Shown piece by piece: positions 11,143 through 21,159 of a DNA stretch of 64,000 nt. The position numbers and the translations under genes were made by a program. Position 1 is the stretch's first letter. Each line of letters begins with the position of its first letter. The DNA is taken from positions 8,473,378-8,537,377 of the forward strand of contig JAJHZJ010000061.1 of NCBI GenBank assembly GCA_023548195.1, in the 5' to 3' direction. The notes under the pieces were generated by a model. The model made no database searches. It saw nothing but the letters and a program-made list of their open reading frames with translations, and was not told the origin of the DNA. The stretch is from Bettongia penicillata ogilbyi (taxonomy: Eukaryota > Chordata > Mammalia > Diprotodontia > Potoroidae).

Positions 11143-11452
11143 AGAAATCTCTAAAGACTATCCTACCAAGGAAACTTAAACTAGTTCTGCTCACACCCAG
11201 AGGGCAGAACCAGAAACAATGGATGGAAGCAGCAAAGAGGAAAATTTGGGCTCCATGTCAGGGAACATGTTCTAAAGATGAGAGCTGTTCTAACCCTGAT
11301 TCTGAGGCTCGCTCTCAGCACAAGTCTTCATGCAGAGTCTGAATGACTGCCAGTTGTGTGTGCTAAGTGGAAGACGACTTAATTGTAAGAGTTGTCTGGA
11401 CTAGATGACTAATGAAGGCGCTTTCAACTCAAAAATTTTATGATTCTCTAAT
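11143..11452 (+). mobile_element. L3/CR1 LINE relic, right part
   Basis: Continues the element split at 10,497: 'cccagagggcagaaccagaa', 'acaatggatggaagcagcaa', 'gagagctgttctaaccct', and the 3' end near 'tctggactagatgactaatg'. Confidence 0.8.
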
Positions 11453-11454
11453 TT

Positions 11455-12384
11455 AAAGGGTTATTTTTGGTTTTTGTTTTTACTCGCAGAGGGTTAAATA
11501 CAAAGGGGGAAAATGTTTTTAATAAAAGATGCAGAGTTAAAGAGTGGAACTCTAACAGACTTCTCTCTGCTCCCTAGCACTGACTGGCAAAGTAGCCAAC
11601 TCTGGTAGTAGAGATTAGAGAACATCTTGTACCCATATATTTCAGCCTTTTACCCCAACAAGACCTACTCATGAGCAGTAGAAGTAAACTTTTAGAAGCA
11701 TTTGAATCATTGAGTGGTAGAGCAGCTGCACGTGACCTTACATTTCCTTTCACTTCCTTTCCCACTCAGCTAGGCCTGTGCCAACATACGCTTGAGGAGG
11801 GGTAAGCCAGTGGGGCCCAAAAGGAGCCGTCTGTGCTTTACCAATTCTGCACAGCACCCAGGAAAGTCATGCACAAATGGCCTTGTTAACACCAGTAAAA
11901 TCCCTTTCAAATAATGAATCCTCTGAAGTGGTCACATTATTCAAAATCATACTGTACATTTTCACTGGACTAGAACTATTGACCATATTTTATCTAATTA
12001 TAACTTCAAATAGTGCAGATTCAAATACATGTAGTCACTTTAGGAAAATCATTTTTCATACTAATCGTGATGTGGCTATAGGACAGACCCCAAGGGCCAT
12101 CCAAATTGGAAGGTAGCAGCAGAGTTTGTTAAAATAAATAATCACTTCAGGGGCCCATTATTTCATCGATGTAGGTATATCCTCTCCACTCACACAGATC
12201 ATAACCCTTCCATCAGATCATTTCATGAGCTGATATAACCCAAAAGATCAATTATTTGGTGGCCAAAACAAAAAAAAGTGTGGTGGGGTTTAAGTGATTA
12301 GAATCTTTCAAATAGAAATGGATATAGGAAGTTGAAGATCACTGCTATTTAATGACAATGAAAGTATAAACAGTTCAGCATATG
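11455..12384. other. Unassigned non-coding sequence
   Basis: No repeat recognised over about 930 bp. Short open frames on both strands lack recognisable features. A candidate unique segment. Confidence 0.4.
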
Positions 12385-12648
12385 GTTAATTAATAATAAT
12401 AGCATATATATGACATTTTGAGTTTGCAAAGTACTTTATGATCTTACCTCATTTTTGTCCTCACAAAAACCTTGGTAGGTAGGTGCTATTACTACCCTCA
12501 TTTTACAGATGAGGAAACTGAGGCAGTCAGAGGTTAAATGATTGACCCAAGGAAACAAGGCTAGTAAGTGAGTGAGGGAGGATTTTAATTCAGGTCTTCT
12601 GGACTTGAGTGCCAATGCTTTATCCACTGGGCCACATAGCTGCCTCAC
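12385..12648 (-). repeat. MIR/MAR1 CORE-SINE
   Basis: Reverse-strand order: 'gtttgcaaagtactttatga', 'ttttacagatgaggaaactg', 'aattcaggtcttctggactt' and the head 'tttatccactgggccacata'. Confidence 0.85.
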
Positions 12649-12654
12649 TTTTCA

Positions 12655-12980
12655 AAGGGTAGTTTCCATAAGGAAATAGAAAAGTACACTCCCTTCCCTC
12701 TCCTACACCTCAAAACTCTGGGCATTATCTACCATTCTACCCCCTTTGCTCCAGTCTGACAACAGCTGACTCCTCTTATTCCTCTTCTCCTGATCCTGTT
12801 TCTTCTCAGAACTTTTTCATTGTTTTCACCTCTAATCTCTGCTTAGATACTGGCCTCTTCCCTGAAGCCTGACAAACCCAACCTTAAAAAACCCTTTGAT
12901 TGACCTCACTGCCCCCTCAAGCTAACTCCCTACATCCCTCTTCCCTTTCACATACAAATTCCTAGAAAAAAGTATCTCCC
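12655..12980 (+). mobile_element. L2 (LINE-2) ORF2 relic, left part
   Basis: C/T-rich coding-like sequence matching the L2 ORF2 region just upstream of the reverse-transcriptase core. It resumes at 13,321 after an L1 insertion. Stops and frameshifts abound. Confidence 0.6.
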
Positions 12981-13320
12981 TTCCACACTCAGAGAAAGAA
13001 ATATGGAATTCATTCGCAGAATGTAGCAGATCATGTTTGTGTGTGGGTGGGTTTTAGTGTATTATGTTTTGATTTGTTATATGATTTCTTCCATTTATTT
13101 TAGTTCGACTACATAACATGACTATTGTGAAAATGTGCTCAATAGGAAAGTATATGTAGAACCTATACAGAATTGTATGCTGTCATGGGGAGGGAGGGGG
13201 GTAGTGGGGGAAGGGTGGGGGGGGATAAAAATCTTAATTTTAAGGAAGTGATTGTAGAACACTAAAAAAATAAAAAAATTTAAAAAAAGAACTCATCTGC
13301 CTACAAAAAAAAAAAAGAAA
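12981..13320 (+). mobile_element. L1 LINE 3' UTR fragment with 16-bp TSD
   Basis: Begins at 'ttccacactcagagaaagaa' and runs to an A-rich end, matching the L1 3' UTR at 10,858-11,140. The flanks at 12,965-12,980 and 13,321-13,336 are a 16-bp TSD with one mismatch (GAAAAA[A/G]GTATCTCCC), so this is a severely 5'-truncated L1 integration. Confidence 0.88.
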
Positions 13321-13686
13321 GAAAAAGGTATCTCCCCACCCAGCCTTTAACTTCCTCACCTCCTCCCACCAGAACAAAAATTGAAAGCTGCTAAGGTTAT
13401 GACCAGTGGTCTCCTGATTGTCAAAACTCGTGACCTTTTCATAGTCGGCACCCTCCCAGATCTTTCTACAGCGTTTGACACAGCTGACCATCTCCTCCTC
13501 CTCCCAGAACACTTGGATTCCTCAGTTTGGGTGATACTGCTCTTTCCTGGTTCTCTCCTCCTACAAGTACAAATGCCTCCTTAATCTCCTGGGCTACATC
13601 AGCACTTCATGTTCTTCCCCAGCTATGGATCTCCCAAGGCTCATTCCTTGGTCTTCTTCCCTAAACACCTTCCACACCTTCTTTCC
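13321..13686 (+). mobile_element. L2 (LINE-2) reverse-transcriptase relic
   Basis: In one frame (about 13,441-13,500) it reads PDLSTAFDTADHLLLL, resembling the L2 reverse-transcriptase block DLSAAFDTVDH.LLL. That block carries the first catalytic aspartate of the palm. The frame soon degenerates, leaving a dead fragment. Confidence 0.8.
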
Positions 13687-13691
13687 CAAAA

Positions 13692-13702
13692 CTCTCTCTC
13701 TC

Positions 13703-13774
<72 letters not shown>
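13692..13774 (+). repeat. (CT)n microsatellite
   Basis: About 40 CT units with one CCC interruption near 13,711. It directly abuts the 3' end of the 7SL-like pseudogene. Open frames across it are artefacts. Confidence 0.95.
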
Positions 13775-13777
<3 letters not shown>

Positions 13778-14035
13778 TGAAGGTGCATGGACCACTCACA
13801 AACTCAGTTCTGTTCAAATAGCCCAGAAGTTTTGACCCTCTCTGTTTTAGACTTGGGCCCCTCCTTACACAGCCTGGTACTCTCTTACTCCTAGGGGTTG
13901 AATGTATTGGTACCATTTGGTGCAGATATCCAGTCAGCTTAGATTACTCCAGCTCCAAACCCCCAAACTCAAGCAATGCACCAGTCTCAGCCTCTCTGGT
14001 AGCAGGGATTACAGATATGAGCCACTATATCTCTC
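13775..14035 (-). pseudogene. 7SL (SRP) RNA pseudogene, nearly full length
   Basis: 7SL RNA is the scaffold of the signal recognition particle. Read on the minus strand, this segment follows 7SL from its 5' end to near its 3' end. The 5' Alu-domain match in plus-strand form is 'ctcagcctctctggtagcag' then 'ggattacag'. S-domain matches include 'ttggtgcagatatccagtca', 'cccctccttacacagcctgg' and 'agaagttttgaccctctctg'. An S domain is absent from Alu-type SINEs, so a retroposed 7SL copy is favoured. Many differences are C-to-T or G-to-A, as expected from CpG decay. The last ~30 nt and any A-tail are replaced by the (CT)n tract. It is too diverged to be a working SRP RNA gene. Confidence 0.82.
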
Positions 14036-14114
14036 TCAGGAGTTCCAGTCTCACTATCACCAATATTACCCACTATTGGCCTTATTGCTTCTCTACCAGG
14101 ATGTCCTCCAGGAT

Positions 14115-14349
14115 TCTCCATGTCTAGAGTATGGAGCTTGGTGTCAGAAAGACTCATCTCCCTAAATTCAAATCTGACCTCGGGCTAGCTGTGTGACCCT
14201 GGACAAGTCACTTAACCCTATTTGCCTCAGCTTCCTCATCTGTAAAATGAGCTGGAGAAGGAAATGGCAAATCATTCCAGTTTCATTGCCAAGAAAACCC
14301 CAAATGGGGTCACAAAGAGTTGAACACAATTGAAACAACTGAACAACAA
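14115..14349 (+). repeat. WSINE/MAR1 CORE-SINE with 'gggtcacaaagag' tail
   Basis: Head 'tggtgtcagaaagactcatc', core 'tgtgaccctggacaagtcac', and tail 'ccaaatggggtcacaaagag' then 'caactgaacaaca'. It lies between L2-derived segments. Confidence 0.85.
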
Positions 14350-14945
14350 GTTACAACTCATTATCTCTCCCCAGAAAGCCGCTCTGATTCCAGGCTGTTT
14401 CTGTCAAAGGTACTGACTAAGTTTCACATTTTTGGGCTACCCTTGACTCCTCTGTCTCCTTTATAGCAACTTCATGAACAACTTTTGCATTCTTCTCTAC
14501 TCACAGAGTCACGACCTTAGTTCAGGTTCTCATTATCTCTCTCCTGGATTAGTATAATAACCTCCTAATGGGCCTCCCTGCTTCAGCCTCTCTTTTGTTC
14601 AGTCTGTCCTTATAGATGTTAAAATAATCTTCCTAAGCATAGGTCATGTCTCTTCCCTGCCCTCCACCCTACATCTAGAATAACATACAAACTAACATTT
14701 TATAGTCTGGCCCCAAAAGTTCTACCTTCCCAGGCTAATCCTAGATTACGCCCCTTCATGGGCTATACATACTAGCCACCTCTCAGAACTTGGCATTCCA
14801 TCATTTCCCACTGCCACACCTTTGCACAGCCTGAACTATATACCTTGTGAGTCAGGCCCACTGGCCTGCTTGGTGTTCCACACTCAAAACTCTGTGGCTC
14901 CCTTCTCTGAGCCTTTGTATTAGCTGTCTCCCACGCCCGGAATGC
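14350..14945 (+). mobile_element. L2 (LINE-2) 3' ORF2 relic
   Basis: Collinear with the late L2 ORF2: 'tcctggattagtataataac', 'ctcctaatgggcctccctgc', 'catgtctcttccctgccctc', 'ttctaccttcccaggctaat', 'cacacctttgcacagcctga' and 'gtctcccacgcccggaatgc'. No open frame survives. Confidence 0.8.
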
Positions 14946-15071
14946 TGTACTTGGCATGACAAAGACCTGGGTTTAAATCTTGCCTCTGACACTTAACTAG
15001 CTATGAGACTTTGGACAAGTTCTTTAACCTCTGTGGGCTTCTGTTTCCTCTGTAAAATAAGGGAAAAGAGG
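14945..15071 (+). repeat. MIR CORE-SINE, left part (interrupted)
   Basis: Head and core ('agacctgggtttaaatcttg', 'actttggacaagttctttaa') run to 'gggaaaagaggg'. The matching tail resumes at 15,323. Confidence 0.75.
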
Positions 15072-15322
15072 GAATAAGCATTTACTAAATGCTACAATAT
15101 GCAAGGCTTTGAGTCAAGTGCTGTACAAATGTTATGTGATTTGATCCTCACAACAGCCTTGGAAGGCAGGTGCTATTATTACCCCCTTTTACAGATGAAT
15201 AACTGAGGCAGTGACTTGAGCACCAGGCTTACACCACTAGTTAGTGTCTGAGGCTGGATTTGAGCTCAGAACTTTCTGACTCCAGGCTCAGATTCTCTCC
15301 ACTGTGGTACCAGCTGCCTCTC
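15072..15322 (-). repeat. MIR/MAR1 CORE-SINE inserted in a plus-strand MIR
   Basis: Complete reverse-strand order, from 'ataagcatttactaaatgct' through 'ttttacagatgaataactga' to 'gtaccagctgcctctcag'. Confidence 0.8.
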
Positions 15323-15372
15323 AGATTGGACTAGCTGGCCTCTAAGGTGCCTTAAAGATCCTGTATATCCAG
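15323..15372 (+). repeat. MIR CORE-SINE, right part
   Basis: 'attggactagctggcctcta' and 'aggtgcc' complete the MIR tail that broke off at 15,071. Confidence 0.7.
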
Positions 15373-15374
15373 TC

Positions 15375-16390
15375 CTGGTCTCTCTCCTGAGTGCTGGGTC
15401 CCATGACCACCAGTCTCTCAGACATTTTAAACTGGTTGTCTCCCCTGATGTACCACGGGCAGAGAGGTGGGAGCATTCTGTTCTGGGTGCAGGAAAAAGG
15501 GAAGGCGCTTTGTCTGTAGAGATATTCAAAATGACAATCATAAAATATTTTTAAAATAACAAAACTGACTACAAGTCTGTTGGCTTTTTATTTTCACGAC
15601 ACACACTATCAGCAATAAAATGCTCCTTGAAAACTACTCTGTTGGTCTGAGTTCTCCACAATTGCTGTGAGATGGCAGCCAGCTGGGACAGGGCTCCCTG
15701 TGTTCATTGTGACACAGAGCGCATTGGTTTGGGCTCCAAATGTTCAAGCTCGCTCCAGGCTCAGCTGGTTTCTTCATCCCCTGCGGTCCTACATATTCTT
15801 GCATTTAAAAAACAGAGTTGAAATAAACAATGAGAGCACAGCAGTTATAAGGATGAAGAAGCAGAACATGAGTTACTGCAATTCTGCCTTAGTGCGGCCA
15901 CTTGGAATTTTTACTTCTGTTTCAAATCTGAAAATCAGTGAAACTGAGGGCCAATGGCAAAGCATTGTTTGGTAAGTGCGAATTTTAATTTATATGTGAA
16001 ATAGTTTACTGAATTTGAATGATAGCTTTAAAATGGAAATGTATTCTTTTCTAAATTAATTGTTTTAAAATTAAAGAACAAATCAAGAAAATAAAACATT
16101 ATAACGTAATATAGTGTACCAAGAACTGCCATTTAGGTAACCTTTGCATATGTTTCAGTTTTATTAAAATTCACTTGTAAATTGGGATTTTTATGAATCT
16201 CTGCCAAACTTACCCTTATGTTTAAGGCTTTTCCTAACTATTTCTATATCTGTTGCTTCGTGTGAATGAAACTTTTCAAAATTAAAATTAATGAAAAATG
16301 TTCTTTGGTCAACTATGAGCAAAGATAGATTGATTCATCTCTGCTCTCTAATGAATATTCAAGGACCACTTTTGAAGAAGTTATGACACA
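15375..16390. other. Unassigned, possibly unique sequence
   Basis: No repeat recognised. Base composition at 15,640-15,790 is richer in G+C than the surroundings. A strong splice-donor-like site (TTTG followed by GTAAGTG) lies at about 15,967-15,977, at the end of a 102-codon open frame. There is no protein family I recognise. Confidence 0.4.
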
Positions 16391-16396
16391 TTTGTG

Positions 16397-16625
16397 GGCA
16401 GCAGGTGGCACAGTAGATAGAATGCCAGATTTGGAATCAGGAAAACCTGAATTCATATCAGATATTTACAAGCGGTGTGCTCTTGGTCAAGTCACTTAAC
16501 CCTGTATCCTCTGATTTCTTATCTGTAAAATGATCTGGAGAAGAAAACAGCAAAAGAGTCCAGTGTCTTTGCAAGAAAACCCTACATGGGGTGATGAAAA
16601 CTCAGACATGACTGTAAATTTGAAG
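16397..16625 (+). repeat. WSINE/MAR1 CORE-SINE
   Basis: 'gcagcaggtggcacagtaga' head, core 'ggtcaagtcacttaaccctg', and tail 'aagaaaaccctacatggggt' then 'gacatgactg'. Confidence 0.8.
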
Positions 16626-16629
16626 AAGA

Positions 16630-16944
16630 TTTAAAAAGAAAAACTATAATGTTATTATTCATTACTTTGATAGCTCAATACATAGACATAAATTTTTCCC
16701 TTTTTCAAAAAAATACCTGAATATAATTAGAAGGCATGAAACCATTTCTTATTTCTTTTTTGTACCATAATCACTTATTTTTTTTACTGTTATGATTATA
16801 GATACAAATGTCAATAAAAGAAAACTTCTACTGTATTTCTTTCCTGGTCATTCTCATTTATTTCATTTCATGATTATTAACCAAAAATAATTTTTTCTTA
16901 TAGACAAGGAAATGGTCTTTTAAAACGATCTACTCTACTTGTCA
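16630..16944. other. A/T-rich unassigned sequence
   Basis: Nothing recognisable in about 300 bp. Confidence 0.4.
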
Positions 16945-17045
16945 AATACGCCAGGTTTGCCACTGGTTGTCACACAGACATATCAAACTCAACATGTCAA
17001 AAACAGAACTCATTATCTTTTCTCAACAATCTACCTTCTTCCAAA
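16945..17045 (+). mobile_element. L2 (LINE-2) ORF2 fragment
   Basis: 'acatatcaaactcaacatgt' followed by 'caaaaacagaactcattatc' is a well-conserved L2 ORF2 segment (reading LKLNMSKTELI). Confidence 0.75.
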
Positions 17046-17049
17046 TGTA

Positions 17050-17645
17050 ATTTATAGTCGGGTTCCTTGTTCCAACTCCCCCTCACATTAATGAGTCTGG
17101 TTTACAGAGGGCTCACAGTTATATTTCTTCAGGGTTCTAGAGCTACCTACCTCTGAAGGACTGGGGATATCATTCTAATTTGACAGCTTGAGCTCCCTTT
17201 CCAGTGTCTTCTCCCCAGTATCAAATGCCACCAATTACTGCCCAGTTATTTAACCAATTAATATCAGATGCATCATACGATGCATCTACTTTAGCTTTTA
17301 CAAAGGGATATTTACTGAAAAGACATAACATGAATAAGAGTAGAAACATTTCCTCCCAACACCAGAATGACCCTTCACCCTCTACTACCTCATTCCCTGA
17401 GAAGAGTGTGTTAAAGCAATTACTACAAAGCCTCTGTCCTACCAAGTTTCCTTCAGAATGTAACAAGGCCAATGGAAAGCCTCTCCCTTGCTTGGGAGAC
17501 TGAGACTCTTGGCTGTGTGATCATGATACTCTTGGGCTGGGTCATGGTCATTCCTTGGGCTGTGCTGGCCAACTGGACTCAGCTGCCTGCAAACTCTGGC
17601 ATGGGCCGCAGTTCCCAGCAAGGTTGTAAGAGACTTGACACAAGA
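17050..17645. other. Unassigned sequence with a GATGCATC pair
   Basis: No repeat family recognised. It contains two copies of the self-complementary octamer GATGCATC at 17,267-17,274 and 17,279-17,286. Overlapping short open frames on both strands are chance frames. Confidence 0.4.
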
Positions 17646-17649
17646 TAAT

Positions 17650-17725
17650 GTTAGACATTGTCTTTGTCTCCCCAGTGCCTGGCACTTAATGGGTACTTAA
17701 TAAATACTTGTTGGCTGACTGATTT
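17650..17725 (+). mobile_element. L2 3' end fragment
   Basis: 'cagtgcctggcacttaatgg' then 'gtacttaataaatacttgtt' is the L2 3' terminal signature. Confidence 0.65.
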
Positions 17726-17754
17726 TATTGCTTTAATTTTTTTATAAGGGCTAC

Positions 17755-17935
17755 ATCTTTCAGGAGCCCTTTCCTGATTTCCCCAACTCTTATTGTCATT
17801 CCCTCTAATGTTACCTTTCATCCAATTTGTATTAATCTGGCATGTTCTAATTCTTGATGGCAAGAACTGTTTTACTTTTTCTTCATATCCTCAGTGCTTA
17901 GCACAGTGCCTAGTACAAAATGAGGGTATAATGAT
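17755..17935 (+). mobile_element. L2 3' end fragment
   Basis: 'aggagccctttcctgatttc', 'gatggcaagaactgtttta' and 'gtgcttagcacagtgcctag' follow the L2 3' UTR order. Confidence 0.7.
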
Positions 17936-17939
17936 ATCT

Positions 17940-18900
17940 ATTTGTGGACTGAAATTGTAATATTCAGTACAGATATCTGTTGTTTTATCCATTTACAAGT
18001 CTTCAATGCCAAAGGTATGATTAAATAGTTCAAGCTGAAGTTGATTCAATTATAAATCTCATTTTTATTCTTCTGATTTTATGCTGATTTTGATTATTCT
18101 CTAACAAAGTGATGGCCTAACTGCATAGGTGATCTAGAAACAACTCCTACATTAATAACTAGTTCAGTCCTGTCTATTAAAATAGAATACATTTCATTTT
18201 TTGTGATATTACTTAGTGTGCAACAAACCTAGCATTTCCTAACTTTTCTCTCAAAGGATTCATGGTGTGTAGTCCCAGTGCTAGTCCTAGTTCATACCAT
18301 AGTCCTAGTTTCCAAGCCTTCAGCTTCCTTTTCTTCTTATCCCTGAATCACGTTCAACGTATTTTTTAGCATTCCCACCATGCCTGTTTTTACACTGAAT
18401 TTACTAAATGTTTTAACTTATATGTTGATTTAATTTGGAGGCTCTAGTCAGGCTCTTTCTAGAATTTCTATTCCCTCCCCCCAACTTCTGCAATTATTTA
18501 AACTACAGTTACATTCATGATGTTTTTGCAAATGCTTATTATGAATACTATGAGATGGCCAAATAGCCCATAAAAATGTTTCTTGTTGCCTTTGGATGCA
18601 TCATTATGATGCATCTATTCTCACTTATATTGACAGTGTAAAGACTGACATGATTCAGTTCCTTCAGTGGTATATTCCCTCCTAAGTCACCATATATCAT
18701 CAAAGTTAATATTTCTAGATGGTCTAAAAACTGTGATTCTTACTACTGTCTACCTGCCCCCTTTCCATCACTCTGCCACAAACACTGAAGAAACATAAGG
18801 TGGACTACAGGACTGAGATCCACTTCATATCTATCTTTGTTTCCCAGGTTGCCATGCTCAAAGAATACATCACCTTGTGGTCTACTTACTAATGAGAAAT
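17940..18900. other. Unassigned A/T-rich sequence with a GATGCATC pair
   Basis: No repeat recognised over nearly 1 kb. A perfect 9-3-9 inverted repeat built on GATGCATCA is at 18,595-18,615. A candidate unique or conserved non-coding segment. Confidence 0.4.
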
Positions 18901-18904
18901 GTCT

Positions 18905-19390
18905 CCAGACTCAGTCAAGTCAACAAGTACTTCTTAAGTACCTACTCTGTGCCAGGTACTGTGCTAAGCTCTGGGGGTACAAAGAAAGGCAAAAGTAGAC
19001 CCTGTCCTCAAGGAGTTCCCAGTGAAAGAGACAGTATGCAAACAGCAACGTACAAACAAGGCATGGACAGGGTAACATGGAGGTGATCTCAGAGGGAAGG
19101 CACTAGCCAGGAAAGGCTTCTTGAAGAAGGTGGAATTTTACCTGAGGTTTGAAGGAAGCCAGGAAGTAAAGAGGAGGAAGGAAGGAATTCTAGGTATGAG
19201 CAACAGCAAGTGAAAATGCGTGGAACTGGGAGTTAGAGGATTTTTTTGTTTGTTTTGGGTTGGGGATTTCTCTGCTCCCAACCCCACAAGGACCTGTAAA
19301 AAGACTGATAACCCTGGATCATAGAAGAAAGGGCCCAGGTTAGATAGAGATTTAAAAGTCAAACAGAACTTATGTTGGGAAAGAAAGTGC
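18905..19390 (-). mobile_element. L2 (LINE-2) 3' region relic
   Basis: Reverse complement of the L2 3' end: 'ctactctgtgccaggtactg', 'aaggcaaaagtagaccctgt', 'gagggaaggcactagccagg', 'tgaaggaagccaggaagtaa'. Confidence 0.75.
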
Positions 19391-19394
19391 AGCC

Positions 19395-20085
19395 TTATCT
19401 CGGACTGTGGTGAAATGGTCTTAGGAGAGTAGTGTCTTTACAAGGGTAGCTGGGTAAATGCAAAGGGTGACAATTTTCCACATCTGAGGAGGACATATAG
19501 TCCATGGGGAAAGTAATCAGAAGGCATGCCCCAGGAGCCTGATCCTTCTTCAGTTTCTTCTTTCTTTTCCCTTTTTTCATAAGTGGTATGTATTCCCTTT
19601 TATGAAACACAGGTAAATCTTGATTGCTCAGGGCTATGCTGTCCACATTTGGGCCAATTTACAGTTCATTAGCCCCTCCACAAAGGGAGTGATAAAGGAA
19701 TGAAAAGCTTGTGAAACTCAAATCATTCAAAACTGTTTCTGGTTAATAGCTTTTATAAAATTTTAATGGGAAAGAGGAAGAAGAAGCTGTCATAATAATC
19801 CTGATAAAATGAAGTTTTCTATTCACAGTGGACTTCGTCTATCAAGGTTATTCCTGTACACCATTATCAGAGATAATTTCAAGTAGGTAAACGATATGCA
19901 CTTAACCACTTAAGGTCTTTTACTTACAATAATAGTTGTTACTTTATCAGTACAGACTCTGATGCCTTATCATGCTGTATGGCTGACCTGGAGTTCTCAA
20001 AATCTGTGGCGAGAGAACTTTCATAGTTTCTACCATGCTGGAAAAGCTTCAAATATGGTGTAAATCTGCTTTTGAGAGGACCAGT
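19395..20085. other. Unassigned sequence
   Basis: No recognisable repeat or gene. A/T-rich, with no convincing coding frame. Confidence 0.4.
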
Positions 20086-20087
20086 CT

Positions 20088-20205
20088 TGTTAAGGATCAA
20101 ATACAAAATCTTCTGTTTGGCTTTTAAGCTCCTTCACAAACTGGGCCCTTCCTACCTTTCCAAGCCTTTTACTCTTTAGTCCCTTCCCCTCCCTCTATGA
20201 ATAGC
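20088..20205 (+). mobile_element. L2 (LINE-2) ORF2 fragment
   Basis: 'aggatcaaatacaaaatctt', 'ctgtttggcttttaagctcc' and 'cctacctttccaagcctttt' match late L2 ORF2. Confidence 0.8.
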
Positions 20206-20814
20206 CTTGAAGAGCATCCCAGCTCAGAGACTGAAAATTCAGAACAAGAAAAAGCCCCAGATCCACACATAGGTGTCCAAACGAATGCAGGATGCAAAAA
20301 GAGAAATTAACTGACATCTCTGTTATTTACTATCCAGTTCTGAGTCACAGATCCATGTGCCTAAGGATGGCAATTGAAGATGAGAAACAGTCATGGGCTC
20401 TAGACTGTGTACTAAACTAAGAGAAAGTTCAGAAGCAATAACTGTGTAGCTCTGGTGCCTGAAGTTGGCCAGGGTCTCAATTCCAGCGTCAGCTGGGTCT
20501 GAAATCTGCAGCAGAATAGGCAAGGCAGAAATCCCAAGTTACAAAGGAGCCTGTGTTTCTGTCTCTCTGAACCAGTGGAGTTTGCCAGTTAGCTCACAGT
20601 GACTGAGTCTAGTAGCAGTTTACTGGAACTCCAACAAGGAGGAAAACCACAGGTGTGTTGCTCAGACCCAAACCCAGGTACAGTACTTGCAGAGCCCAGA
20701 CAAGGAGGGCAATAATTAGACTTAACCCTGGATCACTTTGAGAGCATTGAAAGCTTGCCAAACCACAGCCTGAGCTGTGTCTGAGATGATGGAATAATAC
20801 AATCTTATTACCCC

Positions 20815-20934
20815 CAAGAAAGCAGCCACAGGACCCAAGAGGACACATACTCAGCCTAGACATTCCCTCCAGAACAAGAAAGCAGCCACAGGACCCAAGA
20901 GGACACATACTCAGCCTAGACATTCCCTCCAGAA
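20815..20934 (+). repeat. Exact 60-bp tandem duplication
   Basis: The unit 20,815-20,874 is repeated without a single difference at 20,875-20,934. Each unit begins 'caagaaagcagccacaggac'. Confidence 0.95.
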
Positions 20935-21030
20935 CTGTACAGAGGTTGACTCTAACATAAATTGTAAAATCAGGAAGTGGGCTAGAAGAATGAGCAATCA
21001 AAAAGAAAATCAACATTTAAAATGCACATC

Positions 21031-21159
21031 CAGAGGGAGAAAGAGAAAGAAAGAGAGAGAGGGAGAGAGGGAGAGAGAGAGGGAGAGGGAGAGGGAGAGA
21101 TGGAGAGGGAGAGGGAGAGGGAGAGGGGGAGAGGGAGAGAGGGAGGGAGAGGGAGAGAA
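21031..21159 (+). repeat. (GAGAGG)n purine tract
   Basis: About 130 bp of nearly pure purine with GAGAGG/GGGAGA units, lying near the start of the old L1 ORF1. The Arg/Glu-rich open frame across it is an artefact. Confidence 0.9.

Noticed and set aside
13900..14040. Primate-type Alu element
   Set aside because: The words 'ctcagcctctctggtagcag' and 'ggattacag' look like Alu, but the match continues into the 7SL S domain, which Alu lacks, and the rest of the window is marsupial in character. 7SL pseudogene is the better call.
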